Shown here: positions 34,161 through 42,280 of the stretch, in pieces
How positions within the stretch are numbered: the first letter of the stretch is position 1
How the letters are laid out: each line of letters begins with the position of its first letter
The notes under the pieces: generated by a model
Told to the model about the DNA's origin: nothing
Database searches by the model: none
Seen by the model: only the letters and a program-made list of their open reading frames with translations
Program-made: the position numbers and the translations under genes
Assembly (NCBI GenBank): GCA_000169075.1
Contig: AAVT01000013.1
Location: 1 to 55,436, forward strand
Reading direction: 5' to 3'
Length of the DNA stretch: 55,436 nt
Origin: a marine gamma proteobacterium HTCC2143
GTDB lineage: Bacteria > Pseudomonadota > Gammaproteobacteria > Pseudomonadales > Dasaniaceae

Positions 34161-34685
34161 TCAGCCAGCAGGACTTACCTCACCATGTTCTTCATAAAAT
34201 TGAAGCGCTTCAATAACGCGGATGAATTCGTCAAAGTTACGGCCTAAAGGCAAGTCATTGACCGTCTGTGAGCGCACCACACCGTTTTGGTCAATGATGA
34301 AAGCACCCCGAAATGCCATGCCGCCGTCAGACTGAACGTCATAGGCACGACAAATATCGTGGTTAATGTCAGCGGCAAGCGTATAACTCACCTTACCAAT
34401 ACCGCCATCATTCACCGCCGTATTACGCCAGGCCTTGTGAGTGAAATGAGAATCAATAGACACGCCAATGACCTCTACACCCAGTTTCTTGAAGGTGTCC
34501 ATACGGTGGTCGACAGCCAGTAACTCCGAGGGACAAATGATGCTGAAGTCTAGAGGATAGAAAAATACCAAACCGACCTTGCCTTTTATCGTGTCTGCCA
34601 AATTAAAATTATCTACCATTTCACCGCTACCCAACACCGCACTGCAGGTAAAATCAGGGGCGGGTTTTCCGACAAGTACGCTCAT
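34161..34685 (-). CDS. Peroxiredoxin (AhpC/Prx1-like), resolving Cys lost and C-terminus truncated
   Basis: A 174-residue Prx of the AhpC/TSA group. The peroxidatic Cys51 lies in YPLDFSIICPSELL, with Thr/Arg partners of the fold (HFTHKAWRNTAV; RGAFIIDQNGVVRSQTVNDL). Relatives are about 200 residues and have GEVCPAGWNKG near the end, where that Cys resolves the disulphide. Here the site is Ser171 (GEVSPAG) and the next codon is TGA. The missing tail is still visible in another frame at about 34085-34160 (WKKG, then SPNGVATYLSENTD). One lost base in the Trp codon is therefore the simplest cause. As it stands it would be a 1-Cys enzyme or non-functional as a 2-Cys Prx. Position before bfd is as in Pseudomonas. 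Confidence 0.87.
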   Translation of the reverse strand: MSVLVGKPAPDFTCSAVLGSGEMVDNFNLADTIKGKVGLVFFYPLDFSIICPSELLAVDHRMDTFKKLGVEVIGVSIDSHFTHKAWRNTAVNDGGIGKVSYTLAADINHDICRAYDVQSDGGMAFRGAFIIDQNGVVRSQTVNDLPLGRNFDEFIRVIEALQFYEEHGEVSPAG

Positions 34686-34891
34686 TACTTTTTAAGCTCC
34701 ACGGTTAAGATAAATACACATCCAAGCATTTCCATACCTCATGAGGAGAGAATACTACACATCCCATAGCCGCACTCCCAACGATTTTCCGAAATTAGCA
34801 TCAGAGGCTATCATTGGAAGCGACCACCGACATTGCAGGATGAACAATCATTTACGAAAGACAGCTTCTGGAGCTCTCAGGCTAAATGATA

Positions 34892-34920
34892 TTGACAATG
34901 ATTCTCATTAGCATTATTAT
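34892..34920 (+). promoter_or_regulatory. bfd promoter overlapped by a Fur box
   Basis: -35 TTGACA (34892-34897), a 17-base spacer and -10 TATTAT (34915-34920). The spacer contains GACAATGATTCTCATTAGC (34894-34912), which matches the 19-bp Fur consensus at 15 positions. Fur-iron would block the promoter, so the gene should be expressed when iron is low. Confidence 0.72.
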
Positions 34921-34964
34921 CTACCTAACTGTGACTCAATGACCAACGTAGACCGGATAATGTT

Positions 34965-35168
34965 ATGTACGTTTGCATGTGCAATGCTGTGACCGATAGC
35001 CAAATCAGGGAAGCTGTAGAGAAAGGTGCCACACGGTTTGGCCAAGTCCGTCGAGAGCTTGGCTTAGCAAGCCAATGCGGTAAGTGCGGTATTCTCGCAC
35101 GCAACATTTTTAATCAAAGCCTCGAACTCAATGTTGAACAAGAACAACTCTTCTACGCCGTTGGATAG
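34965..35168 (+). CDS. bfd: Bacterioferritin-associated ferredoxin
   Basis: A 67-residue protein with one 2Fe-2S site: Cys4 and Cys6 (VCMCNAVT) plus Cys38 and Cys41 (SQCGKCG). In Pseudomonas Bfd gives electrons to bacterioferritin to release stored iron. Here it lies just before bfr, with a Fur-controlled promoter, consistent with iron release under starvation. GGAT precedes the ATG. Confidence 0.93.
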   Translation: MYVCMCNAVTDSQIREAVEKGATRFGQVRRELGLASQCGKCGILARNIFNQSLELNVEQEQLFYAVG

Positions 35169-35205
35169 GTACAAATAGCGTTAGCAACGGCACCCTAATG
35201 AGAGT

Positions 35206-35224
35206 GATAATAACTTTCATTTTC
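35206..35224 (+). promoter_or_regulatory. Fur-box-like site between bfd and bfr
   Basis: GATAATAACTTTCATTTTC matches the Fur consensus at 14 of 19 positions. It lies about 110 bases before bfr in the gap after bfd. The direction of control is not clear, since bacterioferritin is normally made when iron is plentiful. Confidence 0.45.
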
Positions 35225-35333
35225 ATTTGCAATTCCTTTAAAATCAATAAGTTACCATTGACACAATCACACTTCTAGCCCACACTCCGCTCGCAGTACA
35301 AACCCAATCAATACTCTCTTATGGAGCTAGACC

Positions 35334-35807
35334 ATGAAAGGTGACGCCAAAGTTATCGGATTCCTCAATACTGTCCTGGGCAATGAACTCGTTGCCATCA
35401 ATCAGTATTTTTTGCATGCGCGTATGTACAAAGACTGGGGGCTAAAGACGCTTGGAGACCACGAATATCACGAATCTATCGATGAGATGAAGCACGCCGA
35501 CTTACTTATCGAGCGAATACTGTTTCTTGAAGGATTACCCAACATGCAAGATCTGGGGAAACTGATGATTGGTGAAAACACGCAGGAAATGTTGGAGTGT
35601 GATTTAAAATTGGAAATGATTGCCCACCAAGACCTAAAGGATGCTGTGGCTTATTCAGAGTCTGTCCGTGATTATGTTAGCCGCGATTTGTTTCAGAACA
35701 TTATTGAGTCGGAGGAAGAGCATATCGATTGGCTGGAGACACAGCTGACGTTGATCAGTAAAGTAGGCATAGAGAACTATCAACAGAGCATGATGGAATC
35801 TCCCTAG
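35334..35807 (+). CDS. bfr: Bacterioferritin
   Basis: A 157-residue haem-binding ferritin that assembles as a 24-mer iron store. Ferroxidase ligands are all present: Glu18, Glu51, His54, Glu94, Glu127 and His130. Met52, in SIDEMKHAD, is the haem axial ligand. The tail is GIENYQQSMMESP. It follows bfd on the same strand and is ended by the hairpin at 35829. Met52 plus the full ferroxidase set supports a functional haem-type Bfr. Confidence 0.96.
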   Translation: MKGDAKVIGFLNTVLGNELVAINQYFLHARMYKDWGLKTLGDHEYHESIDEMKHADLLIERILFLEGLPNMQDLGKLMIGENTQEMLECDLKLEMIAHQDLKDAVAYSESVRDYVSRDLFQNIIESEEEHIDWLETQLTLISKVGIENYQQSMMESP

Positions 35808-35828
35808 TTATCGATCTACCCGACAAAA

Positions 35829-35868
35829 TGCCTGACCCGACATTCGTTACTTCAGTCAGGCTTTTTTT
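35829..35868 (+). terminator. Rho-independent terminator after bfr
   Basis: GCCTGAC (35830-35836) pairs with GTCAGGC (35855-35861) and is followed by seven T. Confidence 0.8.
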
Positions 35869-35969
35869 GCTCAGCCCGCCGCATTGACCGACAAAACTCT
35901 TAATCATCAGACTCAATTTCCCGCATGAAAGCGTTAGATACCGTCGCCAAAACAGCGATGATTACGTTT

Positions 35970-35992
35970 AATGTCGTAAAATTTAAGACATT
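35970..35992. promoter_or_regulatory. Palindrome ahead of the acyl-CoA dehydrogenase genes
   Basis: AATGTC-N11-GACATT lies about 90 bases before the first acyl-CoA dehydrogenase. It could be an operator for a fatty-acid or TetR/LysR regulator, but no consensus is recognised. Confidence 0.35.
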
Positions 35993-36081
35993 GTCATTAT
36001 CAAGATATTTTTCTAGATCAATTGCCGCTGGCCGCAGTACTGAGTAATATGAAATACAAAGATAAGTAATTGAGGCAAATG

Positions 36082-37221
36082 ATGAGTGCCAGTTTAGATT
36101 TTAGAGCGGTGGACTTACCCGAGAGTACCCAAGCACTTCGTCAAGAAGTACGTGACTTTATTGCACAGGTGCAGCCGCAAATACCCAGCTTGCCTGATTC
36201 CAATTTCGATGCGGCCAGCTCCAAATGGTTTAGCCAACAACTGGGAGCGAAGGGCTGGATTGGTATGACCTGGCCAACCGACTATGGCGGCGGCGGGCGC
36301 TCCTTCCTAGACCGTTTTGTGGTTACCGAAGAATTGATAGCCGCAGGTTTGCCGGTGAGTTTTCACTGGATAGCCGACCGTCAGTCTGGGGCAGTTTTAT
36401 TAAGTTATGGATCCGAACAACAAAAACGCGAAATTTTGCCCCAAATTATTAAAGGCGAGGTCTGTTTTTGCATTGGCATGAGCGAACCGAATTCCGGCTC
36501 CGATCTGGCCGCCGCTCGCTGCAGCGCTAAACGCAGCGGTCAGGGCTGGCTAATTAATGGCACCAAGCTTTGGACGACCGGCGCTCATCAGGCCGATTAC
36601 ATGATTGCATTGGTGCGCACCGAGACTGCTGGAGACAATCGTCACGCTGGATTCAGTCAGTTTCTTATTGACCTAAAAACACCCGGTGTCGAAATCAGAT
36701 CGATTCAAAACCTTGCCGGCAATCATACGTTTAACGAAGTTGTTTTTACTGATTTCTACTGCCCCGGTGAAAGTATACTCGGCAAAGAAGGCAACGGCTG
36801 GGAACAAACCATGAGCGAACTCGCTTTTGAGCGCAGCGGGCCCGAGCGTATCCTCAGTGCCTATCGGGTGCTGGTGGAACTATTGCGCGAAGTAAAGGGC
36901 GATGTCGATGATCGTCAGGCAGAGGTCATTGGTAAAATTAGTGCTCATATTATTGCCATGCGGCGCATGTCAATATCAGTAGCGCTGATGCTAGAAGAGG
37001 GAAAAAATCCCGCTTTAGAGGCCAGCGTTGTAAAAGACCTAGGGAATAGTTTTGAAAAAACGATGCCCGAGCTGTTGCGCTTAATCGCACCCGAAAATAC
37101 CAGCGAACGATTTCAGCAAACGTTAAAATCTGCAATTTTACATGCACCATCATTCACTTTACGCGGTGGTACGCGTGAAATCTTACGTGGAGTTATCGCA
37201 CGAGGCTTGGGCTTACGATGA
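36082..37221 (+). CDS. Acyl-CoA dehydrogenase, catalytic-type subunit
   Basis: A 379-residue FAD acyl-CoA dehydrogenase. The flavin and substrate motifs are CFCIGMSEPNSGSDLAAARC and NGTKLWTTGAHQADYM. The C-terminal block is FTLRGGTREILRGVIARGLG. The sequence is of the CaiA/FadE type that works as a pair with a smaller partner. The start is ATG 36082, spaced 6 bases from GAGG (ATG 36079 is possible). Its stop overlaps the next gene by ATGA, so the two subunits are made together. The substrate may be a short or ring-bearing acyl-CoA, such as a steroid or terpenoid side chain. Confidence 0.9.
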   Translation: MSASLDFRAVDLPESTQALRQEVRDFIAQVQPQIPSLPDSNFDAASSKWFSQQLGAKGWIGMTWPTDYGGGGRSFLDRFVVTEELIAAGLPVSFHWIADRQSGAVLLSYGSEQQKREILPQIIKGEVCFCIGMSEPNSGSDLAAARCSAKRSGQGWLINGTKLWTTGAHQADYMIALVRTETAGDNRHAGFSQFLIDLKTPGVEIRSIQNLAGNHTFNEVVFTDFYCPGESILGKEGNGWEQTMSELAFERSGPERILSAYRVLVELLREVKGDVDDRQAEVIGKISAHIIAMRRMSISVALMLEEGKNPALEASVVKDLGNSFEKTMPELLRLIAPENTSERFQQTLKSAILHAPSFTLRGGTREILRGVIARGLGLR

Positions 37222-38192
37222 GTGAAACAGTAGATTTAATTTTGCAAACCGCTGAAAAATTATTTTCGCAACACTGCAATAAGGAGCTGATCAATCAAGC
37301 TGAAAATGGCCAGTTCGCCGACGATTTATGGCAGGAAATCGAGGACACGGGACTATTACTCGCCGGGGTACCTGAACATTATGATGGTATTGGTGGAGAT
37401 ATAGCTGATTTTTTTCGCCTGCTTGAGCTCGCAGGCAAGCATTGTATTCCACTGCCTTTAGCTGAGACTTATATTGCACGACTAGCATTACATGAAGCCG
37501 GAATCGATATTCCTGATGGCCCTTTGAGTTTTGCCAAGGCCGGCACAACAATACCGTTTGGTCGATTCGTTAGCGGCATCGTGTTGTGGTCAGAACAGGA
37601 ACTTCGCTACTTACCCAAAAGCGATCACCCGATTGTTGAAGGATACAGCTATGCCGGTGAGGCCGATGACAAAATTGAACTGGACCAGAACGATGGCATA
37701 CTCCTAACAACACGGCACACTATTGAATGGTGGCAGGGTCTTGGAGCTCTAAGTCGCAGCTCACTTATGTCTGGCGCATTAGGATTTATGTTAGACAGCA
37801 GTATCAACTATGCACTAGAACGACAGCAATTTGGTCGGCCCATTGCAAAATTTCAAGCGATACAACAACAGCTCGCGGTATTGGCAGGGCAATACAGTCA
37901 AGCACGGCAGGCAACTCGCGTGGCGGCAATGAATATCTCATCAAAAAACTTCCTCCATTCTGTCGCCGTGGCTAAATCAGTGAGTGGAGAAGCGGCTGGT
38001 ATTGGTAGTGAAATTGCGCACCAAGTGTTGGGAGCGATGGGCTTCACCTATGAACATGATTTACATCACCGCAGTCGAAGGCTGTGGAGTTGGCGCGATC
38101 AATGGGGCAACGAAACACAATGGAATATCTATCTGGGTAAACAATTGGCGTCAGCCGACCCCGACGAACTGTGGGCATTGCTCACTGCTTAG
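37218..38192 (+). CDS. Acyl-CoA dehydrogenase-like partner subunit
   Basis: A 324-residue ACAD-fold protein, shorter than normal. DLWQEIEDTGLLLAGVPEHY with GGDIADFFRLLELAG is the N-domain. ALERQQFGRPIAKFQAIQQQ is the flavin-contact helix region, and HQVLGAMGFTYEHDLHHRSR the C-domain. The middle beta domain appears reduced, and the usual GG-T-EI motif is absent. Such short partners form alpha2-beta2 enzymes with the full-length subunit, as in mycobacterial FadE pairs for steroid side chains. The 4-base overlap supports a complex with the preceding gene. Confidence 0.83.
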   Translation: MSETVDLILQTAEKLFSQHCNKELINQAENGQFADDLWQEIEDTGLLLAGVPEHYDGIGGDIADFFRLLELAGKHCIPLPLAETYIARLALHEAGIDIPDGPLSFAKAGTTIPFGRFVSGIVLWSEQELRYLPKSDHPIVEGYSYAGEADDKIELDQNDGILLTTRHTIEWWQGLGALSRSSLMSGALGFMLDSSINYALERQQFGRPIAKFQAIQQQLAVLAGQYSQARQATRVAAMNISSKNFLHSVAVAKSVSGEAAGIGSEIAHQVLGAMGFTYEHDLHHRSRRLWSWRDQWGNETQWNIYLGKQLASADPDELWALLTA

Positions 38193-38418
38193 TTTTTCAA
38201 TGTTTGTATAGAGACGAGCTAGCGACTCACAATAATATAAGAACAACGATGCTAACGTCAGCATGCCGGTTATCGACATGTCGTTGAAAATACCACACCA
38301 GTGGTCATCACATTCTGTTTTATAACAGGTTTGTGCAAGCCGGCAAACTTATCACTTCCCTAATGGGGAATTCATAAAACTGGTTCCAAAACCGAATAAA
38401 ACATTGGGGAGTATTATT

Positions 38419-39219
38419 ATGAACATCAATGAGAAAATAGCGGTCGTCACGGGCGGCTCTTCCGGTATGGGTAAAGCGACAATTCGCCGAGTTGTTAAAG
38501 AAGGCGGTAAAGCGGCCATCTTTGATATTAATGATGAAAAGGGCCAGGCGCTCGTGGAAGAACTCGGCGCGGACAATGTTATTTACTGCCACGTTAATGT
38601 GATGGAAACGGCATCTATTGAGGCGGGTATTGCCAAAGCAATGGATAGGTTTGGCGCAATCCATATCTGCTGTAACTTCGCCGGTGGCGGCATTGGCGGC
38701 GCCGCACGAACCATGGGGCGCGACGGTCCACACAACATCGAAAACTACAAAAAAACCGTCATGCTAAACCTGGTCGGCACCTTTGATGTGACCCGGCTAT
38801 GCGCAGAACAAATGTCAAAGAATGTTCCCTTCGACAAATACTCTGGGCGCGGTGTCATTATCAATACGGCATCTGTAGCGGGCTATGAGGGACAGATTGG
38901 TCAAGCAGCCTATGCCTCCGCGAAAGCGGGGATTATTGGCATGACCGTCCCAGTTGCCCGGGATCTTGCCGTCCTTGGTATTCGTGTTAATACGATAGTA
39001 CCAGGCTTAATAGCAACACCCATGCTGTTGCGCGGTGCCGAAGAAATGACGCCTGAAATTGAGCAGCGTCTTCAGCCTTTATCGTCACAGGTGCTTTATC
39101 CGAAACGACTGGGGCTAGCCGACGAAATAGCGTCTCTGGCTCAGCATATGATGGAAAACGATTATATCAATGGCGAATCTGTCCGCATGGACGGTGGTAT
39201 TCGTATGCAGCCAAAATAA
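38419..39219 (+). CDS. Short-chain dehydrogenase/reductase (SDR)
   Basis: A 266-residue classical SDR. The cofactor turn is AVVTGGSSGMGKA, with the Asp in FDIND that favours NAD. The active site is Ser...Tyr-x3-Lys in NTASVAGYEG...QAAYASAKAG, and GLIATPM follows. It is likely a 3-hydroxyacyl-CoA or alcohol dehydrogenase for the acyl-CoA dehydrogenases next to it. GGGGAG precedes ATG 38419; the frame opens 15 bases earlier at TTG. Confidence 0.9.
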   Translation: MNINEKIAVVTGGSSGMGKATIRRVVKEGGKAAIFDINDEKGQALVEELGADNVIYCHVNVMETASIEAGIAKAMDRFGAIHICCNFAGGGIGGAARTMGRDGPHNIENYKKTVMLNLVGTFDVTRLCAEQMSKNVPFDKYSGRGVIINTASVAGYEGQIGQAAYASAKAGIIGMTVPVARDLAVLGIRVNTIVPGLIATPMLLRGAEEMTPEIEQRLQPLSSQVLYPKRLGLADEIASLAQHMMENDYINGESVRMDGGIRMQPK

Positions 39220-39414
39220 AGGGCGTACCGCAAGCTAAAGCCGCTACAGCCACACTCGAGTGACTATGGCAAACGGCCTTGATGCAGGCTGTAACAACGC
39301 CTGCTTAGTCCGCCTTACTGTTTGTCTAGATCATTTATTTTTATCAAAAACCGGCTGCAGCGATAACACTATTGCAACAACAACAATGACTGCGACCCCG
39401 CTGCTCACGCACAC

Positions 39415-39447
39415 AAAAAAAAGCCCACACTGTAATACAGCGCGGGC
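39415..39447 (-). terminator. Rho-independent terminator of the TonB receptor gene
   Basis: On the minus strand an 11-bp stem (GCCCGCGCTGT with ACAGTGTGGGC, two G-U pairs) closes an ATT loop and runs into eight U. Confidence 0.8.
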
Positions 39448-39470
39448 ATAGTGCACCGGAACCGAGATAG

Positions 39471-41639
39471 CTAGAAATCGATCTTTATACCAACGTAGAG
39501 CGTTCGTGGCTTGTTACCTCGTGCACCGTCAGGTTTACGGGAAACAATTTCTCGCTCATCAAACACATTATCAACCTTGCCATAAACCCTCGCCGACCCA
39601 TTGATCGGATAACTGGCCGACAGATCAAACACTAACAAGTCGTCGGTCTGACGAAAGGTGTTGTCCACACCCGCGCGCTCACAAGTATTGTCAATACAGG
39701 TTGCATCTGTGTAACTGGCATTTAGATACATATCCCAACCACTAACCGCGACCAACCCCAGTGCGGCGGCCCACTGCTGTTGAGGAATATCCATTAACCG
39801 GTCGCCGCTGAGATTGCTACCATCGTCGCTGTCTGCTGACGTCTCCGCGTCGGTGTAGGTATACGTGAAGCTGAGAGGTATGCTGTAGTTAGCAGAGCTA
39901 CTCATTTCGTAATTCAGCAACAACTCCAAACCCTTTATTTCTGCCTCTCCCTGACTAATGCTTCCCGATGTCACGCCATCACAAGGATTGGCGACGGTGC
40001 AGTATTGAACAGAATTAGTATAATCACTGAGGAAATATAACGCCTCGGCATAAAGCCTGTCATTGCTATACCGCAGACCAGCCTCGTAGTTAATGCTCTC
40101 TTCCGGGTCGACACCCTCCGAACCAGCGCTAGCCGGAGCAAAACCCTCATGAGCACCACCCATCAAACTCCAACTATCGGTGAGTTGATAGGTGGCTCCC
40201 AATGCTAGAAGAGTCACCTTCGTGTCATTAAATGCGGTTGGCGTATATGCAGTTCGATCAACATCGTTATAGCGATACTGCTTGGTATCTATATCTTCAT
40301 ATCGAATACCCGCGGTAATATCAAAACGCTCGTTAACACTAATATGATCCATCAAATAAACGGATAATGTTTCCGCTTCTTCGACCCGATTATTAGATGA
40401 ACTGGGGGCCTGCGTGTATTGATACACTAAGCTGCCATTGACCTGATCAAACACATCTGTTGGCTGAAATCGATCAACTTCATCTTCATGCAGACGAATA
40501 CCCAAATCGAAGTCATGGCTTATGTTCGCCAGCTTCATTTTTATATCCAACTGGCTTTGCACACCGTAAGATTTGTACTGACGTGCATTATGCTTAACTT
40601 TTAAACCAGTTTTATCAACACTACCGTTAAGAATACCCTGAGCTGTGACATCGCCAGCATTTGCCGCATTAATATAGGAACTTCCACCGCTCAATTTGTA
40701 CCAATCGCGTTCAAAGTCATTGTAGTAAGCCGAAGTTTTTAAACTGGTATCGTCATTGAACGCTATCAAGTGAGTCACGGTGACAGCAGCATGCTCGTTA
40801 TCCATTTGATCCCTCTCGCTCAATCCATAACGGCGGTCCGGGTCGCTCTCAAAATCCGCATCAGTCAGTCCCAAATAACTCTGATTAGACACTTCTGTGG
40901 AGTACTGCAGCTTAATATCGAGCTGATTGTAATAACGGCTATCACTGGCAGAGTTAAATCGTACTTTTGCCATGTAGTCTTCTTTATCTAAGCCGGCATC
41001 ACGGGAAGAGCGGTCGATATTTTTGAAGCCATCCGCATCATGCTGATAGGTTTCCAACAGCCAGCCAACGGTATCACCGCTATCTCCATACCAGCCGTGA
41101 ATACGATTTTCGCCGTCCTCACCCACCTCTGACTGCAAAAACCCAGAAGATTCCCCAGGAATCGGCGTAGAAATTAAGTTAACCGCACCACCTACCGTGT
41201 AGGGTCCATATTTTACCGTTTCAGCACCCTTTAAAACCTCAACCGAAGTCATTCTACCCGTTGTTGGAAAATAATAGGCTGATGGTCCAGCATAAGGTGC
41301 GGGAGAGATCAGGATACCGTCCTCCATTAACGTGATTTTTTCAGACCGCGCCCCACCTGCGCCACGAATACCGATATTTGGTCGTAGGCCATAACCCTCT
41401 TCCTGCTGGACATAGACACCAGGCACCTGTCGCAAAAGACGGTGAATATCTGAGTATTCAAATTTTTCAATTTCAGCACTATCAATAACAAAAGCAGATC
41501 CTGCCATCGCTTTAGCGTCAGCCTTAGAACCTATAATGACGACTTGCTCCAGTGAGTGCTGCTCGGCGGACTCTCTCTCCGCCTGCGCCGCAGCCACGAC
41601 ACTTGTAGTCAATAAACAAACCTGAATTATCTTTTTCAC
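39471..41639 (-). CDS. TonB-dependent receptor, FecA-like
   Basis: A 722-residue outer-membrane receptor. The signal peptide (KKIIQVCLLTTSVVAAAQA) is followed by a plug domain (LEQVVIIGSKADAKAMAGSA; LLRQVPGVYVQQEEGYG; RPNIGIRGAGGARSEKITLM). A 22-strand barrel ends in LYVGIKIDF with the terminal aromatic needed for insertion. The plug and loops (LEDGILISPAPYAGPS-like; KLSGGSSYINAANAG) resemble ferric-dicitrate-type receptors. There is no FecI/FecR-type extension at the N-terminus and no such genes alongside. The Fur box at 41684-41702 implies expression under iron limitation, so an iron chelate is the expected cargo. Confidence 0.88.
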   Translation of the reverse strand: MKKIIQVCLLTTSVVAAAQAERESAEQHSLEQVVIIGSKADAKAMAGSAFVIDSAEIEKFEYSDIHRLLRQVPGVYVQQEEGYGLRPNIGIRGAGGARSEKITLMEDGILISPAPYAGPSAYYFPTTGRMTSVEVLKGAETVKYGPYTVGGAVNLISTPIPGESSGFLQSEVGEDGENRIHGWYGDSGDTVGWLLETYQHDADGFKNIDRSSRDAGLDKEDYMAKVRFNSASDSRYYNQLDIKLQYSTEVSNQSYLGLTDADFESDPDRRYGLSERDQMDNEHAAVTVTHLIAFNDDTSLKTSAYYNDFERDWYKLSGGSSYINAANAGDVTAQGILNGSVDKTGLKVKHNARQYKSYGVQSQLDIKMKLANISHDFDLGIRLHEDEVDRFQPTDVFDQVNGSLVYQYTQAPSSSNNRVEEAETLSVYLMDHISVNERFDITAGIRYEDIDTKQYRYNDVDRTAYTPTAFNDTKVTLLALGATYQLTDSWSLMGGAHEGFAPASAGSEGVDPEESINYEAGLRYSNDRLYAEALYFLSDYTNSVQYCTVANPCDGVTSGSISQGEAEIKGLELLLNYEMSSSANYSIPLSFTYTYTDAETSADSDDGSNLSGDRLMDIPQQQWAAALGLVAVSGWDMYLNASYTDATCIDNTCERAGVDNTFRQTDDLLVFDLSASYPINGSARVYGKVDNVFDEREIVSRKPDGARGNKPRTLYVGIKIDF

Positions 41640-41683
41640 AACGCTTCCTTCGTAGTAGACCGTTAAGTTGAAGTAATGTTAAT

Positions 41684-41702
41684 GCAAATGAGAATGATTT
41701 GC
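41684..41702 (-). promoter_or_regulatory. Fur box upstream of the TonB receptor gene
   Basis: GCAAATGAGAATGATTTGC is near-palindromic and matches the Fur consensus at 13 of 19 positions. It lies 45 bases before the receptor start. Confidence 0.65.
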
Positions 41703-41732
41703 AATAACATTATTAAATAACAATGCACGCAT

Positions 41733-41754
41733 AAAAAAACCGCCCTAAAGGCGG
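41733..41754 (-). terminator. Rho-independent terminator of grxD
   Basis: On the minus strand CCGCC, loop TTTAG, GGCGG, then seven U, 28 bases after the grxD stop. Confidence 0.85.
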
Positions 41755-41782
41755 CTTCAGTGTCTACTTGTCAGGAGCGAAC

Positions 41783-42130
41783 TTACTCGCTAACGTCTTC
41801 TTTACTATCAGCCGACAGAGCCGCAGTTTCCGTAAGCAAGGTCTGCAACTCACCCTTCTCAAACATCTCGCACACAATATCGCAGCCGCCGATTAATTCA
41901 CCACCGACCCACAATTGTGGAAATGTGGGCCAATTGGCATATATGGGCAGGTTCGAACGCACATCCGGATTAGACAATATGTCGACAAACGCGAAACGCT
42001 CGCCACATGACATGACCGACTGCACTGTACGGGCAGAGAAACCACACTGTGGTTGATTCGGCGAACCCTTCATGTAGAGAATAATAGGGTTACTCTCCAG
42101 CTGGCTTTTAATTGTATCCATTATATCCAT
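41783..42130 (-). CDS. grxD: Monothiol glutaredoxin Grx4
   Basis: A 115-residue glutaredoxin with the monothiol site CGFS (Cys29) in SPNQPQCGFSARTVQ. Glutathione contacts lie in WPTFPQLWVGGELIGGCDIV. Proteins of this type carry a 2Fe-2S cluster with glutathione and take part in cluster delivery. An acidic tail (ALSADSKEDVSE) follows. In Pseudomonas grxD also lies near bfd/bfr. A start at the second ATG (residue 4) is possible. Confidence 0.93.
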   Translation of the reverse strand: MDIMDTIKSQLESNPIILYMKGSPNQPQCGFSARTVQSVMSCGERFAFVDILSNPDVRSNLPIYANWPTFPQLWVGGELIGGCDIVCEMFEKGELQTLLTETAALSADSKEDVSE

Positions 42131-42280
42131 CGATGTTACCTTTAATATCCTAACCTGTAGTTACGGCGTGCTTAAGACACAACCAACTGTCTTCACTCAC
42201 ACTATTTGGTTGATACTATACTCCGGTTCGGGGTTCTTTGCCTAAACAATCGAACAAAATTCGGGTAGAAAACAGCAATT

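Noticed and set aside
38282..38310. A half copy of the TGACC-N3-GGTCA operator before the SDR gene
   Set aside because: Only the GGTCA arm is present and it has no promoter in the right register.
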